Assembly: GCA_027484985.1 (NCBI GenBank) | Contig: JAIXRW010000005.1 | Span: 95,378 to 159,377 of the forward strand | Source: Rhodobacter sp. | GTDB taxonomy: Bacteria; Pseudomonadota; Alphaproteobacteria; Rhodobacterales; Rhodobacteraceae | Direction: 5' to 3' | DNA length: 64,000 nucleotides | Part shown: positions 8,465 through 16,907 of the stretch, piece by piece | Position numbering within the stretch: position 1 is the first letter of the stretch | Layout of the letters: each line of letters starts with the position of its first letter | Notes under the pieces: generated by a model | The model's database searches: none | What the model saw: the letters and a program-made list of their open reading frames with translations, nothing else | Told to the model about the DNA's origin: nothing | Program-made: the position numbers and the translations under genes

Positions 8465-9067
8465 ATGCCCGCGCTGATCCGCAAGACGCTGCTTCATGTC
8501 GAAACGACGCTGATCGAGGGCGGGCGTGCCGCGCCGCGGCCGCTGAAACTGATCGGGGCGGCGGCGGTGGTCAAGAACCCCTGGGCCGGGCGCGGGTTTG
8601 TCGAGGATCTGAAGCCCGAAATCCATGCCATCGCGCCGGAACTGGGGGCGCTGTTGACGGGCATGATCCTTGAGGCGGCGGGTGGCGGCGCGCAGGTGGA
8701 GGGCTATGGCAAGGCGTCGATCGTGGGGCTGGACGGCGAGGTGGAACATGCCAGCGCCCTGATCCACACGCTGCGCTTCGGCAACCATTACCGGCAGGCG
8801 GTGGGGGCCAAGACCTATCTGGCCTTTACCAATATCCGCGGCGGGGCGAATACGCCGGTGATGATTCCGCTGATGGACAAGAATGACGAAGGGCGCCGCA
8901 GCCATTACCTGACGGTGCATTTCGCCATTCCCGATGCGCCCGCTGCGGATGAGATCGTGGTGGCGCTGGGCGCATCGATCGGGGGGCGGCCGCATCACCG
9001 GATCGGGGACCGCTACCAAGACCTGAAGGATCTGGGCCATGACGCCACTAACCCTGCCGCTGTCTGA
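8465..9067 (+). CDS. AA_synth family protein (PF06684 type)
   Basis: A 200-residue protein recognised as the 'amino acid synthesis' family: IRKTLLHVETTLIEGGRAA at the N-terminus, NPWAGRGFVEDL, and GKASIVGLDGEVEHASALIH are typical. Despite its name, the family has no established reaction; as I recall, structures place it in the Bacillus chorismate mutase-like fold, which also contains RutC/YjgF deaminases. First gene of a five-gene operon after the putative GntR operator. The next gene starts 29 bases before its stop. By analogy with Rut it could act on a product of the LLM monooxygenase; this is inference. Confidence 0.8.
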   Translation: MPALIRKTLLHVETTLIEGGRAAPRPLKLIGAAAVVKNPWAGRGFVEDLKPEIHAIAPELGALLTGMILEAAGGGAQVEGYGKASIVGLDGEVEHASALIHTLRFGNHYRQAVGAKTYLAFTNIRGGANTPVMIPLMDKNDEGRRSHYLTVHFAIPDAPAADEIVVALGASIGGRPHHRIGDRYQDLKDLGHDATNPAAV

Positions 9068-9851
9068 CGGCGGGACCGCCCGCGCCCTTGGGGCGGGGAT
9101 GGGCGAGCCTTTGGTGCTGATCCATGGCGTGGGGATGAATGCGCGGGCATGGGGGCCGCAGATGGCGGCGCTGTCGGCGGGGTATCGCGTGATCGCGGTC
9201 GATATGCCGGGGCATGGCGGGTCGGACCCCCTGCCCCATGGCGCGGGATTGCGGGATTATGTGGCATGGGCCGCGCGGGTGATCGGGGCGCTGGGGCTGG
9301 GGCCGGTCAATGTGGCGGGCCATTCGATGGGGGCGCTGATCGCCACGGGGCTGGCGGTCGAATATCCGCAGATGGTGCGCCGGGTTGCGGTGCTGAACGG
9401 GGTGCATCGCCGCACACCGCAGGCGCGGGCGGCAGTCGAGGCGCGGGCGGACGAGATTGCGCGGGGCGGATATGACATCGAGGCGCCGCTTGCGCGCTGG
9501 TTCGGCGCGGGGGACGGGGCGGTGCGCGACACTGTGGCAGGCTGGCTGCGCGAGGTCAGCCCCGCAGGCTATGCCGCCGCCTATGCTGCCTTTGCGCGGG
9601 GCGATGATGTCTATGCAGGCGACTGGCCCCGCATCACCTGCCCCGCTTTGGTGTTGACGGGCGACGGGGACGCCAATTCCACGCCCGAGATGACGCGCAC
9701 CATGGCCGCATCTGCGCCGCAGGGCCGTGCTGTGGTGATCGGCGGGCACCGGCATATGGTGAACCTGACCGCGCCCGAAGCGGTGACACGGGCCTTGCAG
9801 GATTGGCTGGCCACACCCGTGATGGCCGCACGGGAGGGGATGCGCGCATGA
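9039..9851 (+). CDS. Alpha/beta-fold hydrolase (RutD-like position)
   Basis: A 270-residue serine hydrolase. The oxyanion region is VLIHGVGMNARAW, the nucleophile elbow is GHSMGA (Ser near residue 98), the acid is probably in LVLTGDGDANSTPEMT and the His in GGHRHMVNL near the C-terminus, so the triad is complete. The start lies inside the AA_synth gene and the end overlaps the flavin reductase by ATGA, so it is translationally coupled on both sides. It probably hydrolyses an ester, enol-lactone or carbamate intermediate; RutD has the equivalent position in the Rut pathway. Confidence 0.88.
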   Translation: MTPLTLPLSDGGTARALGAGMGEPLVLIHGVGMNARAWGPQMAALSAGYRVIAVDMPGHGGSDPLPHGAGLRDYVAWAARVIGALGLGPVNVAGHSMGALIATGLAVEYPQMVRRVAVLNGVHRRTPQARAAVEARADEIARGGYDIEAPLARWFGAGDGAVRDTVAGWLREVSPAGYAAAYAAFARGDDVYAGDWPRITCPALVLTGDGDANSTPEMTRTMAASAPQGRAVVIGGHRHMVNLTAPEAVTRALQDWLATPVMAAREGMRA

Positions 9852-10780
9852 CCGACCGCCCCGATTTCGACCGCCGCGCCCTGCGCGATGCCTTTGGCAG
9901 TTTCATGACCGGCGTGACGGTGGTGACATGCCGCGATGCGGACGGCAGGCCGCTGGGGTTTACGGCCAATTCGTTTTCGTCGGTCTCGCTTGATCCGCCG
10001 CTTTTGCTGGTGTCGATTGCGCGGACATCGGCCAATTATGGGGCCTTTACCTCGGCCAAGGGGTTTGCGGTGAACATCCTGTCGGAAGGGCAGAAGGACA
10101 TTTCCAACACCTTTGCGCGGCCGGTCGAGGACAGGTTCGGTTCGGTTTACTGGAAGGACAGCGCCAACGGGTCGCCCCTGCTGGCGGGGGTCTCGGCCTG
10201 GTTTGACTGCGCGTTGCATCAATGCGTTGCGGCGGGCGACCATGCCATCCTGATCGGCCGCGTGCTGGATTTTGCGGCCACCGATGCGCCGGGGCTGGGC
10301 TATTACCGTGGCAGCTATTTCACACCCGCCCAGACCGCGACCCAGCTTGCCACGGGGCCGCAAGTGGTGGTGTCGGCGGTGATCGAACGCGACCGTCAGG
10401 TGCTGCTGGCCGACGACGGCACCGGCGGGTTGACCCTGCCCACAGCGCAGGTGGGGCGCGAGGGGGTTTCGGCCACGCTGGCCCGTCTGATCGCGCAAAG
10501 CGGGGTGCAGGCGACGCCGGGCTTCATCTATTCGGTCTATGAGGATGTGGCGCGGGGGCATCAGCATATCTCGTTCCTGTGCCCCGCCACGGGGGGGACG
10601 CCCGCCATGGGCAGCTTTGTCGATCTGGCGCCAGCGGCCTTGGGCGATGTGACCGATCCAGCGATGCGGACGCTGCTGGAGCGGTTGGCCGAGGAATCCC
10701 GCGTGGGCAATTACGGCATCTATTTCGGCGACCAGAATTCCGGTCAGGTCGCCCGTGTCGCAAAAGGCAAAACCGAATGA
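9848..10780 (+). CDS. Flavin reductase with C-terminal Nudix-like extension
   Basis: A 310-residue protein. Residues about 8-165 are a flavin reductase-like FMN-binding domain (FGSFMTGVTVVTCRDADGRP, TANSFSSVSLDPPLLLVSI, FAVNILSEGQ). It should supply reduced FMN to the LLM oxygenase encoded next, as RutF does for RutA. Residues about 175-300 resemble a Nudix fold (VVVSAVIERDRQVLLADD, then GGLTLPTAQVGREGVSATLARLIAQ), but the REx2EE catalytic core of the Nudix box is missing, so hydrolase activity is doubtful. Most flavin reductases of this class end near residue 165, so the extension is unusual. ATGA overlaps on both sides. Confidence 0.85.
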   Translation: MTDRPDFDRRALRDAFGSFMTGVTVVTCRDADGRPLGFTANSFSSVSLDPPLLLVSIARTSANYGAFTSAKGFAVNILSEGQKDISNTFARPVEDRFGSVYWKDSANGSPLLAGVSAWFDCALHQCVAAGDHAILIGRVLDFAATDAPGLGYYRGSYFTPAQTATQLATGPQVVVSAVIERDRQVLLADDGTGGLTLPTAQVGREGVSATLARLIAQSGVQATPGFIYSVYEDVARGHQHISFLCPATGGTPAMGSFVDLAPAALGDVTDPAMRTLLERLAEESRVGNYGIYFGDQNSGQVARVAKGKTE

Positions 10781-11811
10781 AATTCTCGCTTTTCGTGCAT
10801 ATGGAACGCATCAGCCCCGCCGACCCCGAGCCGCGGCTGTATCAGGAAATGCTGGAACTGTGCCGCATGGCCGACGAGGGGGGGATGCATGCGATCTGGA
10901 CGGGCGAGCATCATGGCATGTCGTTTACCATCGCGCCGAACCCGCTTTTGAACCTTGTCGATCTGGCGCGGCGGACGAAGAACGTGCGCCTTGGCACGGG
11001 AACGGTGATCGCGCCGTTCTGGCACCCGATCAAGCTGGCGGGCGAGGCCGCGATGGCCGATATCATCATGGACGGGCGGCTGGATCTGGGCATTGCGCGG
11101 GGGGCTTACAGTTTTGAATATGAGCGCGTCATGCCGGGGCTGGATGCGTGGAATGCGGGCGGGCGGATGCGCGAGTTGATCCCCGCGATCAAGGGGTTGT
11201 GGGCGGGCGATTACGCGCATGACGGGCAGTACTGGCAGTTTCCGGCCACGACATCCGCCCCGAAGCCGTTGCAGAAGGACTTGCCGATCTGGGTCGCGGC
11301 GCGGGACCCGAACAGCCATGAATTCGCCGTGGCCAATGGTTGCAACGTGCAGGTGACCCCCCTGCACCAGCCCTTTGCCGAGGTGGAAAGCCTGATGCAG
11401 CGTTTCAACGATGCCTGCGCCAAGGCGCCCGAGGTGCCGCGCCCGAAGATCATGATCCTGCAGCATGGCTATGTGGCGGAAAGTGCGGATGATGCCGCGT
11501 TGGCGGCGGACGAGTTGAACACGTTCTACAACTATTTCGGCGCGTGGTTTTTGAACAAGCGGCCGATCCATCAGGGCATGATTGCCGAACTGACGGCGGA
11601 CGAGATGGCCGCCCATCCGTTCTACAGCCCGCAGGCGATGCGCGAGAACCTGTTGATCGGGGAAGCGCCCGAGGTGATCGAACGGCTGCGGAAGATCGAG
11701 GCCTTGGGCTATGACGAGTTTTCGCTGTGGATCGACAGCGGGATGAGCTTTGCGCGCAAGCGTGACAGCCTGCGCCGGTTCATCGAAGATGTGATGCCCG
11801 CCTTTGCCTGA
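10777..11811 (+). CDS. LLM class flavin-dependent monooxygenase
   Basis: A 344-residue TIM-barrel luciferase-like monooxygenase: start MKFSLFVHMERIS, then GGMHAIWTGEHH (the typical LLM WxxEHH), RLGTGTVIAPFWHPIKLAGEAAMADII and GRLDLGIARGAYSFEYE. It uses FMNH2 and O2 on an unidentified substrate. The overlap with the reductase gene (ATGA) supports a two-component oxygenase pair. It is shorter than and distinct from RutA. Operon context (hydrolase, AA_synth, aldehyde dehydrogenase) points to a ring- or chain-opening catabolic step producing an aldehyde. Confidence 0.9.
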   Translation: MKFSLFVHMERISPADPEPRLYQEMLELCRMADEGGMHAIWTGEHHGMSFTIAPNPLLNLVDLARRTKNVRLGTGTVIAPFWHPIKLAGEAAMADIIMDGRLDLGIARGAYSFEYERVMPGLDAWNAGGRMRELIPAIKGLWAGDYAHDGQYWQFPATTSAPKPLQKDLPIWVAARDPNSHEFAVANGCNVQVTPLHQPFAEVESLMQRFNDACAKAPEVPRPKIMILQHGYVAESADDAALAADELNTFYNYFGAWFLNKRPIHQGMIAELTADEMAAHPFYSPQAMRENLLIGEAPEVIERLRKIEALGYDEFSLWIDSGMSFARKRDSLRRFIEDVMPAFA

Positions 11812-11821
11812 CAGGACAGAT

Positions 11822-13288
11822 ATGGACCGCTTCCAGCTTTACATCGACGGGCAGTTCTTGGACGGGGCGGCGTGGTTTCCCAGCCTTGACCCCGCCACGG
11901 GTGCCACATGGGCCGAGATGCCCGAGGCGCGCGAGGCCGAGGTGGATGCCGCCGTGCGGGCGGCGCATCGGGCGTTCCGGTCGGGGCCGTGGCCTGCGAT
12001 GACGGCAACGGCGCGCGGCAAGCTCTTGATGAAGCTGGCCGATCTGGTGCAGGCGGCGGCGCCTCGGCTGGCGGCGCTGGAGACGCGCGATACGGGCAAG
12101 ATCATTCGCGAGACATCGGCGCAGATTGCCTATGTGGCGGATTACTACCGCTATTATGCAGGGCTGGCCGACAAGATCGAAGGCGCGCATCTGCCCATCG
12201 ACAAGCCGGATATGGAAGTGTGGCTGCGGCGCGAACCGGTGGGGGTGGTGGCGGCCATCGTGCCGTGGAACAGCCAGTTGTTCCTGTCGGCGGTCAAGGT
12301 CGGACCTGCCCTTGCGGCGGGGTGCACGGTGGTGCTGAAGGCATCCGAGGATGGCCCCGCGCCGATGCTGGAATTTGCACGGCTGGTGCATGAGGCGGGG
12401 TTTCCGGCGGGTGTGTTCAATGTGGTCACGGGCTTTGGGCCCACCTGCGGGGCGGTGCTGGCGCGGCACCCGCTGGTGGACCATATCGCCTTTACCGGCG
12501 GGCCGGAAACGGCGCGGGCGGTGGTGCGGGGGTCGGCCGAGAACCTTGCCTCGACCTCGCTGGAACTGGGGGGGAAGTCGCCCTTTATCGTCTTTTCCGA
12601 TGCCGATCTGGACAGTGCCGCCAATGCGCAGGTGTCGGGGATTTTCGCCGCGACGGGGCAAAGCTGCGTGGCGGGGTCGCGGCTTCTGGTGCAGGCATCC
12701 GTCAAGGATGCCTTCCTTGCCAAGCTGAAAGCCAAGGCCGAGGCGATCCGCATCGCGGCGCCCGATGACATGGCAACCGAGGTGGGCCCCTTGTGCACGC
12801 GGCGGCAGCGCGACCGGATCGAGGCGCTGGTGGCGGAAAGCGTGGCGGCGGGGGCGCGGCTGGTGACGGGGGGCCACAGGATCGACGGCGCGGGGTTTTA
12901 TTACCCACCCACGATCCTTGATTGCAGCGCCGCCCCCGATGCGCCCTGCATCCGGCAGGAACTGTTCGGGCCTGTTCTGTCGGTGGTGTCGTTCGAGACA
13001 GAGGACGAGGCGCTGACAATTGCCAATGACAGCGCCTATGCCTTTGCGGCGGGGGTGTTCACCGCATCGCTGACGCGGGCGCACCGGATGATAAGGGGGC
13101 TGCGGGCGGGGGTGGTCTGGGTCAACACCTATCGCGCGGTATCGCCCATCGCGCCCTTTGGCGGGTCTGGCCTGTCGGGCCAAGGGCGCGAGGGGGGGCT
13201 GGCCGCGGCGCTGGATTACACCACGGTCAAGGCGGTATGGCTGCGTACTTCGGACGCGCCGATCCCTGACCCGTTCGTGATGCGCTAG
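11822..13288 (+). CDS. Aldehyde dehydrogenase (NAD(P)+-dependent)
   Basis: A 488-residue ALDH. The cofactor region is AAIVPWNSQLFLSAVKVGPALA, the general base is in SLELGGKSP, the catalytic Cys is in ATGQSCVAGSR, and the C-terminus PFGGSGLSGQGREGG is intact, so all catalytic elements are present. The start at 11822 (MDRFQLYIDGQ) lies 10 bases after the LLM stop; the ORF track begins 6 codons earlier inside that gene. Last gene of the operon, presumably oxidising the aldehyde released upstream. It converges on a minus-strand gene 17 bases later. Confidence 0.92.
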   Translation: MDRFQLYIDGQFLDGAAWFPSLDPATGATWAEMPEAREAEVDAAVRAAHRAFRSGPWPAMTATARGKLLMKLADLVQAAAPRLAALETRDTGKIIRETSAQIAYVADYYRYYAGLADKIEGAHLPIDKPDMEVWLRREPVGVVAAIVPWNSQLFLSAVKVGPALAAGCTVVLKASEDGPAPMLEFARLVHEAGFPAGVFNVVTGFGPTCGAVLARHPLVDHIAFTGGPETARAVVRGSAENLASTSLELGGKSPFIVFSDADLDSAANAQVSGIFAATGQSCVAGSRLLVQASVKDAFLAKLKAKAEAIRIAAPDDMATEVGPLCTRRQRDRIEALVAESVAAGARLVTGGHRIDGAGFYYPPTILDCSAAPDAPCIRQELFGPVLSVVSFETEDEALTIANDSAYAFAAGVFTASLTRAHRMIRGLRAGVVWVNTYRAVSPIAPFGGSGLSGQGREGGLAAALDYTTVKAVWLRTSDAPIPDPFVMR

Positions 13289-13305
13289 GGGCGGCGGGGC
13301 AGGCG

Positions 13306-13548
13306 TTACAGCGCGTCGCGCATTGCGCGCTGGCTGCGGCGCATGCGGGCGCGCATTTCGCGCATGCGGAAGAACACGCCTGCGACCAGAAAGAACATCG
13401 CCACGAACATGAAGCCGCGCCACATGCCGTTATCGGGCGTTTCGGCGGGCAGCGAGCCGGTTACCTGCCACATCACGAACACCCCCGCGCCAAAGGCCAG
13501 CACGAAGCGGCGGATCATGCGGCAGGTGGCACAGGCGAGGCGGTCCAT
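13306..13548 (-). CDS. Small two-helix membrane protein downstream of motB
   Basis: An 80-residue hypothetical protein. Two hydrophobic segments (FVLAFGAGVFVMWQVTG and MFVAMFFLVAGVFF) are separated by a short loop, and the C-terminal tail is strongly basic (RMREMRARMRRSQRAMRD). The start is firm: AAGGAG lies 6 bases upstream, within the last codons of motB, and the gap to motB is 3 bases. It should therefore be co-translated with motAB. I do not recognise the family; a role with the stator is only a guess from position. Confidence 0.7.
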   Translation of the reverse strand: MDRLACATCRMIRRFVLAFGAGVFVMWQVTGSLPAETPDNGMWRGFMFVAMFFLVAGVFFRMREMRARMRRSQRAMRDAL

Positions 13549-13551
13549 CGC

Positions 13552-14745
13552 TTACTCCTTGTCAAATTCGATCTCGATCTCGATCCGCCGGTTTTTCTGG
13601 CGGCCCTCTTCGGTGGAGTTGTCGGCCACGGGTTCGGTTTCGCCCTTGCTGACGGCCACCAGTTCAGCTGCAGGAACCGTGCCACTTTCGGTGATGGCCC
13701 GCACCACGCTGGCCGCGCGGGCCGAGGCGAGTTCCCAGTTGTCGCGATAGGTCGAACCGGACAGGGGCACGTTATCGGTATGGCCGGTGACGACGATCTT
13801 GGCGGCCTTGCCCGATACCTGTTCCAGCTTGTCGATGATCGCCTGTGCCTGTGCGGTCATGTCGGCCGAGCCCGAGGCGAAGGCGCCGCCCGCGCCGACC
13901 GTCACCACGACCGATCCGTCGCGCTGTTCGACCTTGACATCGCCGCCGGCCATTTCCTCTTCCAGCGCCATGCCAAGCTTTACGGCTGCCATCTTGGCGC
14001 GGATCATCCCCACGCCCGACCCGTTGGCGGGCGCACCGCCGCCCGCATCACCGATGGCGGTGGCGGCATCCGGCGCGGCCGTTTCGGCTGCGGGGGCGGC
14101 GGCGGTCTGGGCGGCGGCCTGATCGGCTGCCGCGCTGCCGGCTGCTTGAAGCGCCTGCGCGATCTTTTCGGCATCGGCTTTGCTTGCGCCCTTGGGCAGG
14201 CGCACCGTGACGGAACCCGCCTCGCTTTCCACGGTCAGGCCCCCCTTGGCCACGGCATCCTGCATCGCCTTGGCCAGCGCCTTGGCGGCCTGATCGGCGG
14301 CATCGGCCCCCTGCCCCGCGCCGCCGCCCGGATTGCCGGTGCCTTCGGCCTTGCCGCTGTCGGGCTTGTCGGGGTCGCCCGATTGCGGCGTGGTTGCGGG
14401 CGGGTCGTTGGTCTGTTCGCCCGATTGCGGGCCGAAATGCAGATCGATGATCGAGGTGCCGCCCTTGTCGGCATCGTTGGGATCAAGCGGCACGCGCCCG
14501 AAGGTCTGGCGCATGACGGCGGCAAAGGCGTTGAACTTGGGCTGGTCGGTCTTGGCCGACATCAGCATGATGACGAAGAACGCCATGAGGAGCGTGGCCA
14601 TATCGGCGAATGTGATGATCCAGGGCGGGGGGCAATGGCCGCCGCCGCCGTGATCGTCATGCCCGCCGCCGCCGCCATGGCCGTGATCGGCGTCATGGTC
14701 GTGGTGGTCGTGATCGTGCCCGCCCTTTGCCGCTGCCTTTGCCAT
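13552..14745 (-). CDS. motB: MotB-type stator protein with His-rich N-terminus and OmpA domain
   Basis: A 397-residue stator subunit that anchors the ion channel to peptidoglycan. Residues 10-37 hold ten His among Asp and Gly. The single membrane segment PPPWIITFADMATLLMAFFV follows, with Asp48 in the position of the proton- or sodium-carrying Asp of MotB. A long Ala/Gly/Pro-rich linker precedes the C-terminal OmpA-like domain (VTGHTDNVPL, then NWELASARAASVV, and NRRIEIEI). The ATG at 14745 lies 2 bases after the motA stop; the ORF track's longer start lies inside motA. No other flagellar gene is nearby. Confidence 0.88.
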   Translation of the reverse strand: MAKAAAKGGHDHDHHDHDADHGHGGGGGHDDHGGGGHCPPPWIITFADMATLLMAFFVIMLMSAKTDQPKFNAFAAVMRQTFGRVPLDPNDADKGGTSIIDLHFGPQSGEQTNDPPATTPQSGDPDKPDSGKAEGTGNPGGGAGQGADAADQAAKALAKAMQDAVAKGGLTVESEAGSVTVRLPKGASKADAEKIAQALQAAGSAAADQAAAQTAAAPAAETAAPDAATAIGDAGGGAPANGSGVGMIRAKMAAVKLGMALEEEMAGGDVKVEQRDGSVVVTVGAGGAFASGSADMTAQAQAIIDKLEQVSGKAAKIVVTGHTDNVPLSGSTYRDNWELASARAASVVRAITESGTVPAAELVAVSKGETEPVADNSTEEGRQKNRRIEIEIEFDKE

Positions 14746-14747
14746 GG

Positions 14748-15512
14748 TCAGGCCGCCGCTGCCAGTTTGGCACGTTCTGCGGGCGGCAGGCGTGCGGCCA
14801 GACCGTCCATGATGACACGGGGCGCCTCGGCGCGGGCGATGCCGCGCAGGCCTTCGATCGCGGCTTCGCAATAGGCGACTTCGCGGGCGGTGTTGTTTTT
14901 CAGCTTGGTCGCCATCGGGCCGAAGAACACGTTGGCGGCAATGGCGCCATACATCGTGCCCACCAGCGCGGTGGCCATGCCCTTGCCCACGCTTGTCGGG
15001 TCGGACATGTTGCCCATCATCTCGACCAGTCCGATCAGGGTGCCGATCATCCCGTAAGCGGGGCCGAGTTCGACCCAGGCCTTGCAAACATCCTGCTTGG
15101 CGGAATGGCGCACCTTCATGGCGGCGATTTCGGCGTTGAGCTGTTTGGTCAGCTTTGCTTCGTCGGCGCCGTCGATCAGCATCTGCATGCCGCGTTCAAG
15201 GAATTTGTGCGGCATTTCCTTGCCTTCCAGCGCCATCAGACCGTCCTTGCGGGCGATGGTGGCAAGGTCGGACATGGTGACCGCAAGGGCAGCGATATCG
15301 GTATTGTGCTTTTTGAAGGCCGTTCCCATCGCCTTGAACGACCCCAGAAACACCTCCATCGGGGCGGTGTACATCACGGCGAAAAAACCGCCGACAAACA
15401 CGATGGTGAAACCGTGCATCGAGATGAAGGGCTCGATATGCCCGCCGGCCAGCATGGTGCCGACCACGGCGCAGATGCCGCCGAAAAACCCGATCGTCGT
15501 TGCCAGATCCAT
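14748..15512 (-). CDS. motA: MotA/PomA-type stator protein
   Basis: A 254-residue stator ring subunit with four membrane segments: two near the N-terminus (TIGFFGGICAVVGTML and GFTIVFVGGFFAVMY), and a C-terminal pair (AYGMIGTLIGLVEMM and MATALVGTMYGAIAANVFFGPMA) separated from the first by the cytoplasmic force-generating loop. The opening MDLATTIGFFGG and the GPAYGMIGTLIGLV block resemble PomA and MotA of the shorter 250-residue type. It is the first gene of motA-motB-small membrane protein. Ion specificity cannot be deduced safely. Confidence 0.9.
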   Translation of the reverse strand: MDLATTIGFFGGICAVVGTMLAGGHIEPFISMHGFTIVFVGGFFAVMYTAPMEVFLGSFKAMGTAFKKHNTDIAALAVTMSDLATIARKDGLMALEGKEMPHKFLERGMQMLIDGADEAKLTKQLNAEIAAMKVRHSAKQDVCKAWVELGPAYGMIGTLIGLVEMMGNMSDPTSVGKGMATALVGTMYGAIAANVFFGPMATKLKNNTAREVAYCEAAIEGLRGIARAEAPRVIMDGLAARLPPAERAKLAAAA

Positions 15513-15626
15513 GCCCGCGCCCCCAATTCTGTGTCAGGGTCAACGGATGGTTTTGGCCAAGTTATAGGCGGTGGCAGACAGGGGGGCGCGGGCTATCCCC
15601 TGTCCGGCTTGTTGTGGTGTCTGCGG

Positions 15627-16901
15627 TCAGACGATGCCGCCGCCCGATCCGGTGACCTTGGGGCGCACTGCGGCCACACGGGCGCGGTAGCCGCTGGCGC
15701 GGTAGGTGGCGACGGGGTCGATGGCCCCGCCCGCCCGCAGGCGCGCCATGGCGAGGATGGGTTCCACATCGGTGCGGAAGCCCGCCTTCAGCGTGGCCGT
15801 GGCCATCAGGGCATCATGGCCGTCCTGATAACCCGCAAGCGCCGCACGGTCCACCAGCGCGGCCTGGGCATAGGCGCGCTGCACCTCCATCGCCGAGACC
15901 ATCAGGCTTTCGATGGGGTCGGTGACATTGTGGCTTTGGTCGAGCATATGGGCCGGGTTGAAGCCTGCCTTGCCTTCGGCGCCGACAAGTTCGTTGAACA
16001 CCAGAAACAGGCGATAGGGGTCGATGGAACCTGTATCAAGATCGTCATCGCCGTATTTGCTGTCATTGAAATGGAAGCCGCCCAGTTTGCCGAACTGGAT
16101 CAGGCGGGCGACGATCATTTCGATATTCACGTTGGGCGCGTGGTGGCCAAGATCGACCAGACACATCGCCTTGTCGCCCAGTTCCTTGGCGATCAGGTAG
16201 TTGGTGCCCCAGTCCTGCACCACGGTGGAATAGAAGGCGGGTTCGAACATCTTATGTTCGGTGAACACGCGCCAATCATCGGGAAGGGCGGCGTAAACCT
16301 GTTTCATCGCATCAAGATAGCGTTCGAACTGGCGGGTGAAATCGGTCTGGCCCGGAAAGTTCGAGCCATCTCCGATCCAGACGGTCAGTGCCTTTGACCC
16401 CAGCGCCTGCCCGATTTCGATACATTCGATATTGTGATCGACCGCCTGTTGCCGCGTGGCGCGGTCGGCGTGGGACAGCGAGCCGAATTTGTAGCTGTGC
16501 TTCTGGTCGGGCTGGTCCTGAAAGGTGTTCGAGTTCATCGCATCGAAGCGCAGGCCCTGTTTCGCGCCTGCGGCCAGCAGGTCGGCGGCGGGCGCCTTGT
16601 CCCACGGGATATGCAGGCTGACGGTGGGCGTGGCGCGGGTCAGGCTTTGGATGACGCCGCAATCTTCGAGCTTGTCGAAGATGTGGCGCGGTTCGCCCGC
16701 CCCCGGAAAGCGGGCAAAGCGGGTGCCGCCGGTGCCGACACCCCAACTCGGCACGGCCACGCCATAGGCGGCGACCTTGTCGCGGATCGCGTCAATGCGG
16801 ATGCCGCGGCGGTCGAGATGTTCGCCCAATGCGTTATAATCGGCCTCTAGCGCCTTGATGCGCTTGGCGTTTTCCGCCTCGATGGTGCTGTGTTCGATCA
16901 T
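15627..16901 (-). CDS. rhaI: L-rhamnose isomerase (RhaI type)
   Basis: Interconverts L-rhamnose and L-rhamnulose, a 424-residue TIM-barrel metal enzyme of the rhizobial/Pseudomonas stutzeri type, distinct from E. coli RhaA. Visible conserved parts are VPSWGVGTGGTRFARFPG, DAMNSNTFQDQ, LTVWIGDGSNFPGQ, FTEHKMFEPAFYSTVVQDWG, and the metal-site segments CLVDLGHHAPN and GGFHFNDSKYGDDDLD. It is the second gene of the rhaD-rhaI transcript, 6 bases after rhaD, divergent from the rhaRSTPQUK operon. Confidence 0.95.
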   Translation of the reverse strand: MIEHSTIEAENAKRIKALEADYNALGEHLDRRGIRIDAIRDKVAAYGVAVPSWGVGTGGTRFARFPGAGEPRHIFDKLEDCGVIQSLTRATPTVSLHIPWDKAPAADLLAAGAKQGLRFDAMNSNTFQDQPDQKHSYKFGSLSHADRATRQQAVDHNIECIEIGQALGSKALTVWIGDGSNFPGQTDFTRQFERYLDAMKQVYAALPDDWRVFTEHKMFEPAFYSTVVQDWGTNYLIAKELGDKAMCLVDLGHHAPNVNIEMIVARLIQFGKLGGFHFNDSKYGDDDLDTGSIDPYRLFLVFNELVGAEGKAGFNPAHMLDQSHNVTDPIESLMVSAMEVQRAYAQAALVDRAALAGYQDGHDALMATATLKAGFRTDVEPILAMARLRAGGAIDPVATYRASGYRARVAAVRPKVTGSGGGIV

Positions 16902-16907
16902 GTCATC

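Noticed and set aside
9039-13288. Identification of the LLM operon as rut
   Set aside because: No RutB isochorismatase-like gene, no RutG permease and no RutC-family YjgF protein; the LLM enzyme differs from RutA in its N-terminal motifs.
14727-16397. 556-residue plus-strand ORF
   Set aside because: Antisense to motA and rhaI; the minus-strand products are clear family members.
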